11,976 bases of DNA from JAWXCB01 sp034440455. GTDB lineage: Bacteria; Bacteroidota; Bacteroidia; Chitinophagales; CAIOSU01. Made by a program: the position numbers and the translations under genes. The number at the start of each line of letters is the position of its first letter. Positions within the stretch are counted from its first letter, which is position 1. Location: NCBI GenBank assembly GCA_034440455.1, contig JAWXCB010000063.1, forward strand, positions 1 to 11,976, given 5' to 3'. Shown here in pieces: positions 1 through 5,212 of this stretch. The notes beneath the pieces were generated by a model. That model worked only from the letters and a program-made list of their open reading frames with translations. It had not been told where the DNA came from and ran no database searches.

Positions 1-12
1 AATGTAAGTTGG

Positions 13-50
13 GGATTCTTCGCTGCGTAGGACTCCGCTCAGAATGACGG
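13..50. repeat. Partial copy of the GCTCAGAATGAC palindromic repeat (family A)
   Basis: This stretch ends in GCTCAGAATGAC (37-48), preceded by GGATTCTTCGC. That is the right half of the palindrome found whole at 2769-2849 inside the radical SAM gene. The left half is not visible; it is either beyond the window edge or lost. It lies in the non-coding gap downstream of fabF. I see no gene in 1-233. Confidence 0.7.
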
Positions 51-144
51 GAACTGTCGCTTTGCTGAAAAACACCACTCCCCTTCTATTGTCAGCGCTT
101 CTATACAGAGCCATTAAAGAAACGAGAGTAGTACGCGCCAAAGG

Positions 145-244
145 CAAGTTGTAAGCTGTAAGTTCTAAGTTGTAAGTTTTAAGTATTAAGTAAATCCAAA
201 TCGGCTGTTCACTTAAAACTTAGAACTTATGACTTAAAACTTTT
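145..244. repeat. AT-rich heptamer hairpin at the fabF 3' end
   Basis: The left arm (about 145-191) is built from imperfect repeats of AAGTTxTA-like units. The right arm (about 210-244) is the same sequence inverted, for example TAAGTTCTAAGTT on the left against AACTTAGAACTTA on the right. The right arm runs over the fabF stop codon (234-236, minus strand). The transcript could fold into a long AU-rich hairpin just after the fabF stop. It may act as a terminator or mRNA stabiliser, but there is no GC-rich stem, so the role is inferred. Confidence 0.6.
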
Positions 245-1481
245 TAAAAATCACGCTCGCATTATGCCCGCCAAAGCCGAAGGTGTTGCTGAGGGCTGCG
301 CGCACGGTGCGGGGCTGCGCTTTGTGAAAGGTGAAGTTGAGGCGGTTGTCGAGCGCGGGGTCGTCAGTAAAATGGTTGATGGTAGGCGGCACGATGTCGT
401 GCTGCACGGCAAGGATGCTGGCGATGGCTTCAATGGCGCCTGCTGCGCCAAGCAGATGCCCCGTCATGGATTTGGTAGAGCTGATATTGAGCGCATAGGC
501 GTAGTCGCCAAACACTTTTTTGATGGCGAGCGTTTCGGCAATGTCGCCCAGGGGGGTGCTGGTGCCGTGTACGTTGATATAGTCAATGTCGGTGGTGGTC
601 ATACCCGCATCTTCGAGCGTCATCTTCATCACGTTTATCGCGCCCAGCCCTTCGGGGTGGGGAGCGGTGAGGTGATGGGCATCGGCAGTTAATCCGCCCC
701 CGCCCACTTCGGCATAGATTTTTGCGCCACGCGCTTTGGCGTGTTCGAGTTCTTCTAATACTAATGCGCCTGCGCCTTCGCCCAGCACGAAGCCGTCTCT
801 ATCCAAATCGAAAGGGCGCGAGGCTGTTTCGGGGCTGTCGTTGCGCTGCGACATGGCGCGCATGGCGGAAAATCCACCAATGCCCGATTCGCACACTGCC
901 GCTTCGGAGCCTCCGGTGATAATCGCCTTTGCCTTGCCGAGGCGGATATAATTAAATGCGTCAATGATAGCGTGGGTGGAGGATGCGCAGGCGGACACGG
1001 TGGCGAAGTTGACCCCGCGAAAGCCATATTTGATGGAGATGTGCCCGGCTGCAATATCAAGTATCATTTTTGGAATGAAGAAAGGGTTGAAGCGCGGCTC
1101 TTTGCCGTTCTTTACATATTCTTCAAACTCCATGTCAAATGTTTTGATGCCGCCAATGCCCGAACCCCAGATAACGCCCGTGCGGTCTTTGTCGAGTTTC
1201 TCCAAATCGAAGCCTGCATCACGAATCGCTTCATCGGCAGCGGCAAGGGCAAAGTGGGCGAAGCGGTCGAGCTTGCGCACTTCTTTCTTGTCGAGCAGAG
1301 ATGAGGGGTCAAAGCCCTTCACCTCGCAGGCAAAGCGCGTTTTGAATTTCGCTGCGTCAAATTGGGTAATGGGACCCGCACCACTCGTGCCGGAAAGCAA
1401 CGCCTGCCAAAAGTCAGGCACATTGTTTCCCAAAGGAGTGATAGCTCCCAAGCCCGTGATAACGACTCTTGGAAACGGCAT
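234..1481 (-). CDS. fabF: 3-oxoacyl-[acyl-carrier-protein] synthase II (FabF)
   Basis: Condensing enzyme of type II fatty acid synthesis. It joins malonyl-ACP to the growing acyl-ACP chain in the cytoplasm, losing CO2. The protein is 415 residues, the normal family length. The thiolase-fold catalytic triad is visible: the nucleophile Cys165 in VSACASSTH, His305 in NVHGTSTPLGD, and His342 in STKSMTGHLLGAAG, where the nearby Lys337 is also conserved. The C-terminal FGFGGHNAS motif is intact. I chose the ATG at 1481, giving MPFPRVVITGLGA; a TTG two codons upstream is less likely. The gene follows acpP on the same strand after 15 nt, so the two are almost certainly cotranscribed from the promoter upstream of acpP. 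The last codons and stop run into an AT-rich hairpin repeat. Identification is firm; FabB is the close alternative, but the length and the acpP neighbour favour FabF. Confidence 0.97.
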   Translation of the reverse strand: MPFPRVVITGLGAITPLGNNVPDFWQALLSGTSGAGPITQFDAAKFKTRFACEVKGFDPSSLLDKKEVRKLDRFAHFALAAADEAIRDAGFDLEKLDKDRTGVIWGSGIGGIKTFDMEFEEYVKNGKEPRFNPFFIPKMILDIAAGHISIKYGFRGVNFATVSACASSTHAIIDAFNYIRLGKAKAIITGGSEAAVCESGIGGFSAMRAMSQRNDSPETASRPFDLDRDGFVLGEGAGALVLEELEHAKARGAKIYAEVGGGGLTADAHHLTAPHPEGLGAINVMKMTLEDAGMTTTDIDYINVHGTSTPLGDIAETLAIKKVFGDYAYALNISSTKSMTGHLLGAAGAIEAIASILAVQHDIVPPTINHFTDDPALDNRLNFTFHKAQPRTVRAALSNTFGFGGHNASVIFKKF

Positions 1482-1496
1482 GTTCAAAAAGATAAA

Positions 1497-1733
1497 TTAC
1501 TTTACTCCCTCTTCGAGGTAAGCAATCGCCTGCCCCACCGTAGTAATGGTTTCAGCTTTTTCGTCAGGGATGGAGATGTTAAACTCCTTTTCAAACTCCA
1601 TGATGAGTTCAACAGTGTCTAATGAATCAGCGCCAAGATCATTGGTGAAGCTGGCTTCATTGGTCACAGCGCTTTCTTCTACGCCCAGCTTATCAACGAT
1701 GATTTTCTTTACTCTTGATGCAATGTCTGACAT
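1497..1733 (-). CDS. acpP: Acyl carrier protein
   Basis: Carries acyl intermediates of fatty acid synthesis as thioesters on a 4'-phosphopantetheine arm. The protein is 78 residues and acidic, the standard size. Ser37 in GADSLDTVEL is the attachment serine, and the following helix (EFEKEFNISIPDE) is the partner-docking surface typical of the family. The start is the ATG at 1733, giving MSDIASRVKKIIVDKLG. A longer reading from a TTG at 1769 would begin inside the predicted -7 promoter box, so I reject it. It is the first gene of the acpP-fabF operon, a common pairing that couples carrier and condensing enzyme. No anomaly is seen. Confidence 0.98.
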   Translation of the reverse strand: MSDIASRVKKIIVDKLGVEESAVTNEASFTNDLGADSLDTVELIMEFEKEFNISIPDEKAETITTVGQAIAYLEEGVK

Positions 1734-1766
1734 GGTTCGTTTAATTTGGTTGAAAAAATGCAGGTG

Positions 1767-1798
1767 CAAAGTAACCGTTTTGCTGACATACTACCAAG
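1767..1798 (-). promoter_or_regulatory. Candidate Bacteroidota-type promoter of acpP-fabF
   Basis: Read on the minus strand, TTACTTTG (1767-1774) is a near match to the TAnnTTTG -7 box. CTTG (1795-1798) lies 20 nt upstream, as expected for the -33 TTTG box. Transcription would start near 1760, leaving a leader of roughly 25-30 nt before the acpP ATG. The bases after the box (CACC) are close to those at the rplM promoter. This is sequence matching only. Confidence 0.55.
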
Positions 1799-1835
1799 TT
1801 TTAAGTTTTGAGGGGGGAATGCGGCTACGAAATAT

Positions 1836-1970
1836 AAGGGCTGAAGCCCTTCTGGACAGAATACCCCTTTCTCATTACCCCGCCTTAAAAGGCGGGGTAA
1901 CAAATTGCCCCGACCTTCAGGTCGGGGTTGAGATGATTTCAATAAGGGAAAGGGCTTTAGCCTTTCTTAT
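1836..1970. repeat. Composite array of four hairpins (family D)
   Basis: Four palindromes follow one another. 1836-1851 has stem AAGGGC with loop TGAA. 1875-1900 is a 12-bp perfect stem, TTACCCCGCCTT, with loop AA. 1908-1927 has stem CCCCGACC with loop TTCA. 1942-1970 is an imperfect stem around AAGGGCTTTAGCCTTT. The outer two share an AAGGGCT core, so the block has a nested look. It fills most of the 261-bp gap between the divergent acpP and radical SAM genes. There is no U-tract, so it is not an ordinary terminator. I see no credible gene in it. Confidence 0.75.
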
Positions 1971-1994
1971 CCCGAACGCACTTCGTTTTTAATT

Positions 1995-3113
1995 ATGATA
2001 ATGAGAGACGCATTTCATTTCCTGAATAAACTCACGCCCGCCAAAGCAGGAAATGCAGGAAGGATACTGTCATCCTACTACCGCTCGCGGCTATCAGGCA
2101 ACACCGAAATCAGCGGCTATCCTATTACCCTTTCCATAGAGCCTACCACAAGCTGCAACCTGCGCTGCCCTGAATGCCCGAGCGGGTTGCGCTCCTTCAC
2201 CCGCGACACCGGCATGTTGGAAATGGAGTTGTTTAAAAAAGTGCTGGATGAAACGGAAAGGCATCTGTTGTATCTGTATCTCTATTTCCAGGGGGAACCT
2301 TACCTGCATCCGCAGTTTTCAGAGTTGGTGAAATACGCTTCGCGAAAAGGGATTTACACCGTCACCTCCACCAATGCGCACTACTTAGATAACGACCGGG
2401 CAAGGGAAACGGTGGAGTCGGGTTTATCGCGCATCATCATCTCGATAGATGGCATCACGCAGGAGAGTTATGCAAAATACCGCATTGGCGGCTCGTTGCA
2501 GAAAGTGCTGGAAGGAACGAAGCAGCTTGTGCATTGGAAAAAGAAACTTCAATCGGCAACACCGCACATCATCTTTCAGTTTGTGGTGTTCAGTCATAAT
2601 GAAAGCGAGATAGCAGAAGTGCATCGCCTCGCAAAAGAGTATGGCGTTGATGAAGTGAAAATAAAAACCGCGCAGGTATATGATTTTGAAAAGGGAAGCG
2701 AGTTGATACCGAAGGAGGGGAAGTATGCGAGATACCATCTCACCACTTCTCCAAACTCCATAGACTCCGTCATGCTGAGCGCCAGCGAAGCATCTCACAC
2801 TTCGGAGCTTAGAGATTCTTCGCTTCGCAAAGCCTCCGCTCAGAATGACGAACCTAAATACCAAATCAAAAACGAGTTATTGAATCATTGCTGGAAGCTC
2901 TGGCATTCAAGCGTAGTAACGTGGGATGGAAAAGTAGTGCCCTGCTGCTTTGACAAAGACGCGAAGTATGTAATGGGTGATTTAAAGCAACAACGCTTCT
3001 CCGAAATCTGGAATGGCGATGCTTACCGCAGTTTCAGAACCAACCTGCTGAAGTCGAGAGAGGAAATTGATATTTGCAAAAACTGCACAGAAGGAACAAA
3101 GGTCTGGGCGTGA
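1995..3113 (+). CDS. Radical SAM/SPASM-domain protein carrying an in-frame palindromic insertion
   Basis: This is a radical S-adenosylmethionine enzyme of 372 residues. The [4Fe-4S]-binding motif CNLRCPEC uses Cys54, Cys58 and Cys61. It is followed by a SAM-fold core (FQGEPYLHP near 96-104, then IISIDGITQESY). A C-terminal SPASM-type region has Cys299 (NHCWKLW), Cys317/Cys318 (WDGKVVPCCFDKD) and Cys361/Cys364 (ICKNC), which would ligate auxiliary iron-sulfur clusters. SPASM enzymes often modify peptides or carry out anaerobic maturation, but no precursor peptide or partner is adjacent, so the substrate is unknown. The start is the ATG at 1995; an ATG at 2001 is equally possible. Residues 259-285 come entirely from an 81-bp palindromic repeat in the linker before the SPASM region. 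All key cysteines and the frame are kept, so the gene is probably functional. It is divergent from acpP and convergent with frr. Confidence 0.88.
   Translation: MIMRDAFHFLNKLTPAKAGNAGRILSSYYRSRLSGNTEISGYPITLSIEPTTSCNLRCPECPSGLRSFTRDTGMLEMELFKKVLDETERHLLYLYLYFQGEPYLHPQFSELVKYASRKGIYTVTSTNAHYLDNDRARETVESGLSRIIISIDGITQESYAKYRIGGSLQKVLEGTKQLVHWKKKLQSATPHIIFQFVVFSHNESEIAEVHRLAKEYGVDEVKIKTAQVYDFEKGSELIPKEGKYARYHLTTSPNSIDSVMLSASEASHTSELRDSSLRKASAQNDEPKYQIKNELLNHCWKLWHSSVVTWDGKVVPCCFDKDAKYVMGDLKQQRFSEIWNGDAYRSFRTNLLKSREEIDICKNCTEGTKVWA
2769..2849. repeat. 81-bp palindromic element inserted in frame (family A)
   Basis: The outer arms are GTCATGCTGAGC (2769-2780) and GCTCAGAATGAC (2838-2849). The inner arms are GCGAAGCATCTC (2785-2796) and GAGATTCTTCGC (2812-2823). 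Each pair is a near-perfect inverted repeat with one mismatch. The element is 81 bp, exactly 27 codons, starts on a codon boundary and has no stop in the host frame. A half copy lies at 13-50. It adds residues Val259 to Asp285 to the radical SAM protein. Confidence 0.85.
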
Positions 3114-3117
3114 TGTT

Positions 3118-3187
3118 ATGCCGGACTTGTTCCGACATCCCCCGATTGAGTTTCACGACTTGGGGATTCCGGCATAAAGCCGGAATG
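3118..3187 (+). repeat. Palindromic repeat between the radical SAM gene and frr (family B, copy 1)
   Basis: It begins ATGCCGGACTTGTTCCG and ends in an 8-bp hairpin, ATTCCGGC-ATAAA-GCCGGAAT (3166-3186). It fills nearly all of the 77-bp gap between two convergent stop codons (3113 and 3191). The same element lies inverted at 3771-3838. It may act as a bidirectional transcription barrier, which is inference. Confidence 0.8.
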
Positions 3188-3190
3188 GCA

Positions 3191-3754
3191 CTACACCGTC
3201 ATGATTTCCTTTTCCTTCGCTTCCACATGCTTGTCCACTTTGGCGATATAGGCATCCGTGAAATGCTGAACATCGGCTTCGGCTGCTTTTGCTGCGTCTT
3301 CACCAAGTCCATCTTTTTGCAATGATTTGATGCCTTCATTACCATCACGCCTTGCACTGCGGATACTCACTTTTGAGTGTTCTGCAATCTGGTGTACTTG
3401 TTTTACCAACGTCTTTCTGCGCTCTTCCGTCAATATTGGAATGTTAAGGCGCACCACTTCACCATCATTCTGAGGAGTTAGCCCAATGTTGGCAGCAAGC
3501 AGCGCTTTCTCAATCAACTGGAGCATGGATTTATCCCACGGCTTAATCATCAGTGTGCGCGCATCTGGCGCAGATACGTTTGCTACCTGACCCAACGGTG
3601 AGAGCGTTCCATAATAATCTACTTTGATTTCACCCAACATAGATGGATTCGCCCTTCCTGCTCTCACCTTTGTGAGTTCATCTTCTAAATGCGCGATGGC
3701 TTTTTCCATTTGCTCCCGCGCTTCATCGAGATACATTTTTACTTCTTCAGTCAT
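3191..3754 (-). CDS. frr: Ribosome recycling factor
   Basis: With EF-G, this factor splits post-termination ribosomes so the subunits can be reused. The protein is 187 residues from the chosen ATG at 3754 (MTEEVKMYLDEAREQM), against about 185 for the family. The sequence fits throughout: KVRAGRANPSML in the first long helix, YYGTLSPLGQVANVS in domain II, IRSARRDGNEGIK, and a C-terminal helix ending DKHVEAKEKEIMTV. An in-frame ATG at 3775 would add MTTNNEA, and an upstream TTG- or ATG-initiated reading would translate the palindrome. Both are less likely by length, though the 3775 ATG is formed by the repeat's edge and might be used. It follows pyrH, the usual order, after 88 nt mostly filled by a family B palindrome. 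Another copy abuts its stop. Confidence 0.96.
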   Translation of the reverse strand: MTEEVKMYLDEAREQMEKAIAHLEDELTKVRAGRANPSMLGEIKVDYYGTLSPLGQVANVSAPDARTLMIKPWDKSMLQLIEKALLAANIGLTPQNDGEVVRLNIPILTEERRKTLVKQVHQIAEHSKVSIRSARRDGNEGIKSLQKDGLGEDAAKAAEADVQHFTDAYIAKVDKHVEAKEKEIMTV

Positions 3755-3770
3755 GGCTTCGTTGTTTGTT

Positions 3771-3838
3771 GTCATTCCGGTTTCATGCCGGAATCCCCTT
3801 GTCAAAATTAATAAGGGGATGCCGGAACGAGTCCGGCA
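3771..3838 (-). repeat. Palindromic repeat between pyrH and frr (family B, copy 2)
   Basis: Read on the minus strand it starts TTGCCGGACTCGTTCCGG and ends GGAATGAC, matching copy 1 (3118-3187) in inverted orientation. The hairpin ATTCCGG...CCGGAAT is at 3774-3794. It occupies most of the pyrH-frr gap, ends about 17 bp upstream of the chosen frr start, and supplies an alternative in-frame ATG at 3775. Confidence 0.8.
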
Positions 3839-3842
3839 AAAA

Positions 3843-4547
3843 TTATTTCACTAAAGTACCAATCTTTTCGCCTTTCAGCAGCTTACGCAGGTTGCCTTTT
3901 TTGTTCATGTCAAACACAATAATGGGCAGCTTGTTTTCCCTGCACAGCGTGAATGCGGTTTGATCCATTATTTGCAAATTCTTTTTAATCACTTCATCAA
4001 ATGAAATGGTGTCATACTTCTTTGCTTTCTTATCTTTCTCAGGGTCGGCAGTGTAAATGCCGTCCACGCGTGTTCCTTTCAGAATGATGTCGGCTTCAAT
4101 TTCAACAGCGCGTAAAGCTGCTGCGGTGTCGGTAGTGAAAAAGGGATTTCCTGTGCCTGCGGCAAAAATCACCACACGGTTTTTTTCTAAATGCCTGATT
4201 GCTCTTCTGCGGATATACGGCTCGCAAATTTGTTCCATCTTAATTGCGGAGAGCAGGCGTGTCTTCAATCCTGCTTTTTCTAACGCGCTTTGCAGCGCCA
4301 TGCCATTGATGACAGTTGCGAGCATTCCCATGTAATCGCCCTGCGCGCGCTCAATGCCATTTTCTTCCGCCTGCAATCCACGAAAAATATTTCCACCGCC
4401 AATCACAACGGCAACCTGAATATTTCCACTGATGATTTCTTTGATGTCTTCTGCGTATTGGTCAATGCGCTTGGGGTCAATGCCGTATTGGTTTGCGCCC
4501 ATCAGCGATTCACCGCTGAGCTTAAGGAGGATGCGTTTATATTTCAT
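3843..4547 (-). CDS. pyrH: UMP kinase
   Basis: Phosphorylates UMP to UDP with ATP, the committed step from de novo pyrimidine synthesis to nucleotide pools; the bacterial enzyme is a hexamer in the amino-acid-kinase fold. The protein is 234 residues, normal for the family. Visible motifs are KLSGESLMG (residues 9-17, phosphate binding), the glycine-rich IGGGNIFRG (49-57), AAGTGNPFFTTDTAAALRA (129-147, UMP/ATP site), and KGTRVDGIYTADP (157-169). The start is the ATG at 4547 (MKYKRILLKL). It lies upstream of frr as in most bacteria. The usual link to tsf is broken here by about 660 bp of terminator, repeats and a dead nuclease gene, so it probably needs its own promoter. A weak candidate is seen just upstream. 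Confidence 0.97.
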   Translation of the reverse strand: MKYKRILLKLSGESLMGANQYGIDPKRIDQYAEDIKEIISGNIQVAVVIGGGNIFRGLQAEENGIERAQGDYMGMLATVINGMALQSALEKAGLKTRLLSAIKMEQICEPYIRRRAIRHLEKNRVVIFAAGTGNPFFTTDTAAALRAVEIEADIILKGTRVDGIYTADPEKDKKAKKYDTISFDEVIKKNLQIMDQTAFTLCRENKLPIIVFDMNKKGNLRKLLKGEKIGTLVK

Positions 4548-4568
4548 TAGCTGTTTTCGTCAGTTCGT

Positions 4569-4599
4569 TAAAATTATTCAAAGCGCAAATCTTGCTCAA
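4569..4599 (-). promoter_or_regulatory. Weak candidate promoter for pyrH-frr
   Basis: On the minus strand TAATTTTA (4569-4576) differs from TAnnTTTG at one position. TTGA (4596-4599) lies 19 nt upstream in the -33 place. It would start transcription about 15-20 nt before the pyrH ATG. It is suggestive because tsf ends in a strong terminator, but the match is weak. The adjacent palindrome begins right at the -33 box. Confidence 0.3.
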
Positions 4600-4635
4600 C
4601 TCCCCTCCTTTTCAAGGAGGGGCAGGGGGTGGTTA
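4596..4635 (+). repeat. GC-rich palindromic repeat, left copy (family C)
   Basis: A perfect 9-bp stem, CCCCTCCTT-TTC-AAGGAGGGG (4602-4622), is followed by CAGGGGGTGGTTA. The trailing GGTGGTTA overlaps the stop codon of the DUF559 pseudogene. An inverted copy is at 5119-5165, so the two bracket the pseudogene with their TAACCACC ends facing inward. Confidence 0.8.
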
Positions 4636-5018
4636 GCCCGCTCGTTGCGCTACTCTCATAAAACTTCCCTTCATCTCATCCAACACTCTTTCAGGATTCT
4701 CAAACAATTCTCTGTTCTCAAAACGGAGTACACGCAGTCCAAGTCCCGCAAGATAATTATCTCTTTGCTCATCATACAACTTTCCCGACACTTCAAAATG
4801 GGATTTACCGTCCAACTCAATAATCAGTTTTTCCTTTGGGCAATAAAATCAACGATGTAAGTACCAATGCTGTGTTGCCTCCTGAATTTTCTTCCCTCCA
4901 ACTGACTTTTTTACAACATTATCCAAAGCGTGGCTTCCGCAGAAGTAAGATTACTTCTTAATTCCCTTCTGGTATCTTTTAAAGATTTCCAGTTATGAAT
5001 AGGCTCTTTGTTATTCAT
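4633..5018 (-). pseudogene. DUF559-family (Vsr-like) endonuclease, inactivated
   Basis: The conceptual product is about 128 residues. It begins MNNKEPIHNWKSLKDTRREL at the ATG 5018, passes SNLTSAEATLW, QLEGRKFRRQHSIG and a LIIELDGKSHF core, and ends NPERVLDEMKGSFMRVAQ. This is the layout of the DUF559 domain, related to very-short-patch-repair and restriction-type nucleases. Two lesions are visible. One is an in-frame TAA at about 4914-4916, directly after TLWIML. The other is a one-base deletion in the T run near 4846-4849: reading through gives DFIAQRKN-stop, whereas one more T restores DFYCPKEKLIIELDGK. Family function is poorly defined; members are commonly small, scattered and associated with repeats. 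It lies between tsf and pyrH, bracketed by family C palindromes, with a MITE-like element ending at its start codon. Confidence 0.85.
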
Positions 5019-5116
5019 TAAGGGCGGTTCTAAAAATTCTACAACTGACACCCTTCTCCATTCGGAGAGGAATGGGGTGAGGCAGTCAAAAAAGCAATTT
5101 TTTAGAACTGCCCTAA
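5019..5116. mobile_element. MITE-like element with terminal inverted repeats and a TAA duplication
   Basis: The left end AGGGCGGTTCTAAAAATT (5021-5038) is matched, inverted, by the right end (5096-5114), which reads AGGGCAGTTCTAAAAAATT on the other strand: one substitution and one extra A. GGGC...GCCC is flanked on both sides by TAA (5019-5021 and 5114-5116), consistent with a 3-bp target duplication. The interior holds a small hairpin, CTCC-ATTC-GGAG (5056-5067), followed by GGGGTGAGG. No ORF of its own is present, so it would need a transposase elsewhere. The left end abuts the DUF559 start codon. Confidence 0.55.
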
Positions 5117-5118
5117 AG

Positions 5119-5165
5119 ATAACCACCCTCAGCCCCTCCTCCTTTAAAAGGAGGGGAGTTTGAGA
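5119..5165 (-). repeat. GC-rich palindromic repeat, right copy (family C)
   Basis: This is the inverted counterpart of 4596-4635. On the plus strand it starts ATAACCACCCTCAGCCCC, continues with a CTCCTTT/AAAAGGAG hairpin, and ends GGGGAGTTTGAG. The loop and hairpin base differ from the left copy by a few changes, including an extra CCT-type triplet, so the two copies have diverged. Confidence 0.8.
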
Positions 5166-5170
5166 GTTCC

Positions 5171-5209
5171 AAAAATAAAAAAGAGAGAATTGCTTCTCTC
5201 TTTTTTCTT
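5171..5209 (-). terminator. Intrinsic terminator after tsf
   Basis: A perfect 13-bp stem, AAAAAAGAGAGAA (5177-5189), pairs with TTCTCTCTTTTTT (5194-5206) around the loop TTGC. It lies 6 nt beyond the tsf stop. On the minus strand the stem is followed by a U-rich tract. The structure is also a plausible terminator in the plus direction. It would end most rplM-rpsI-rpsB-tsf transcripts before pyrH. Confidence 0.8.
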
Positions 5210-5212
5210 GTT

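Noticed and set aside
1..244. CRISPR array in the repeat-rich first 250 bp
   Set aside because: The repeated units are seven-base AT-rich steps and a half palindrome, without regular spacers or uniform direct repeats; no cas genes are nearby.
964..1521. Plus-strand ORF of 185 codons opposite fabF and acpP
   Set aside because: It is antisense to firmly identified fabF, has no recognisable domain, and reflects the codon composition of the opposite strand.
1497..1769. Longer acyl carrier protein starting at a TTG at 1769
   Set aside because: The extra 12 residues are not part of the family, and the TTG lies in the predicted -7 promoter box; the ATG at 1733 gives the standard 78 residues.
1709..1942. 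Minus-strand ORF of 77 codons over the hairpin array
   Set aside because: It is made of translated palindromes and the acpP leader; no domain or conserved start is seen.
2424..2864. Minus-strand ORF of 146 codons across the radical SAM gene
   Set aside because: Its N-terminal half is simply the reverse translation of the palindromic repeat at 2769-2849; the rest is antisense to a well-supported gene.
3074..3325. Plus-strand ORF running from the radical SAM 3' end into frr
   Set aside because: It consists of the shifted frame of the radical SAM tail, the family B palindrome, and antisense of frr.
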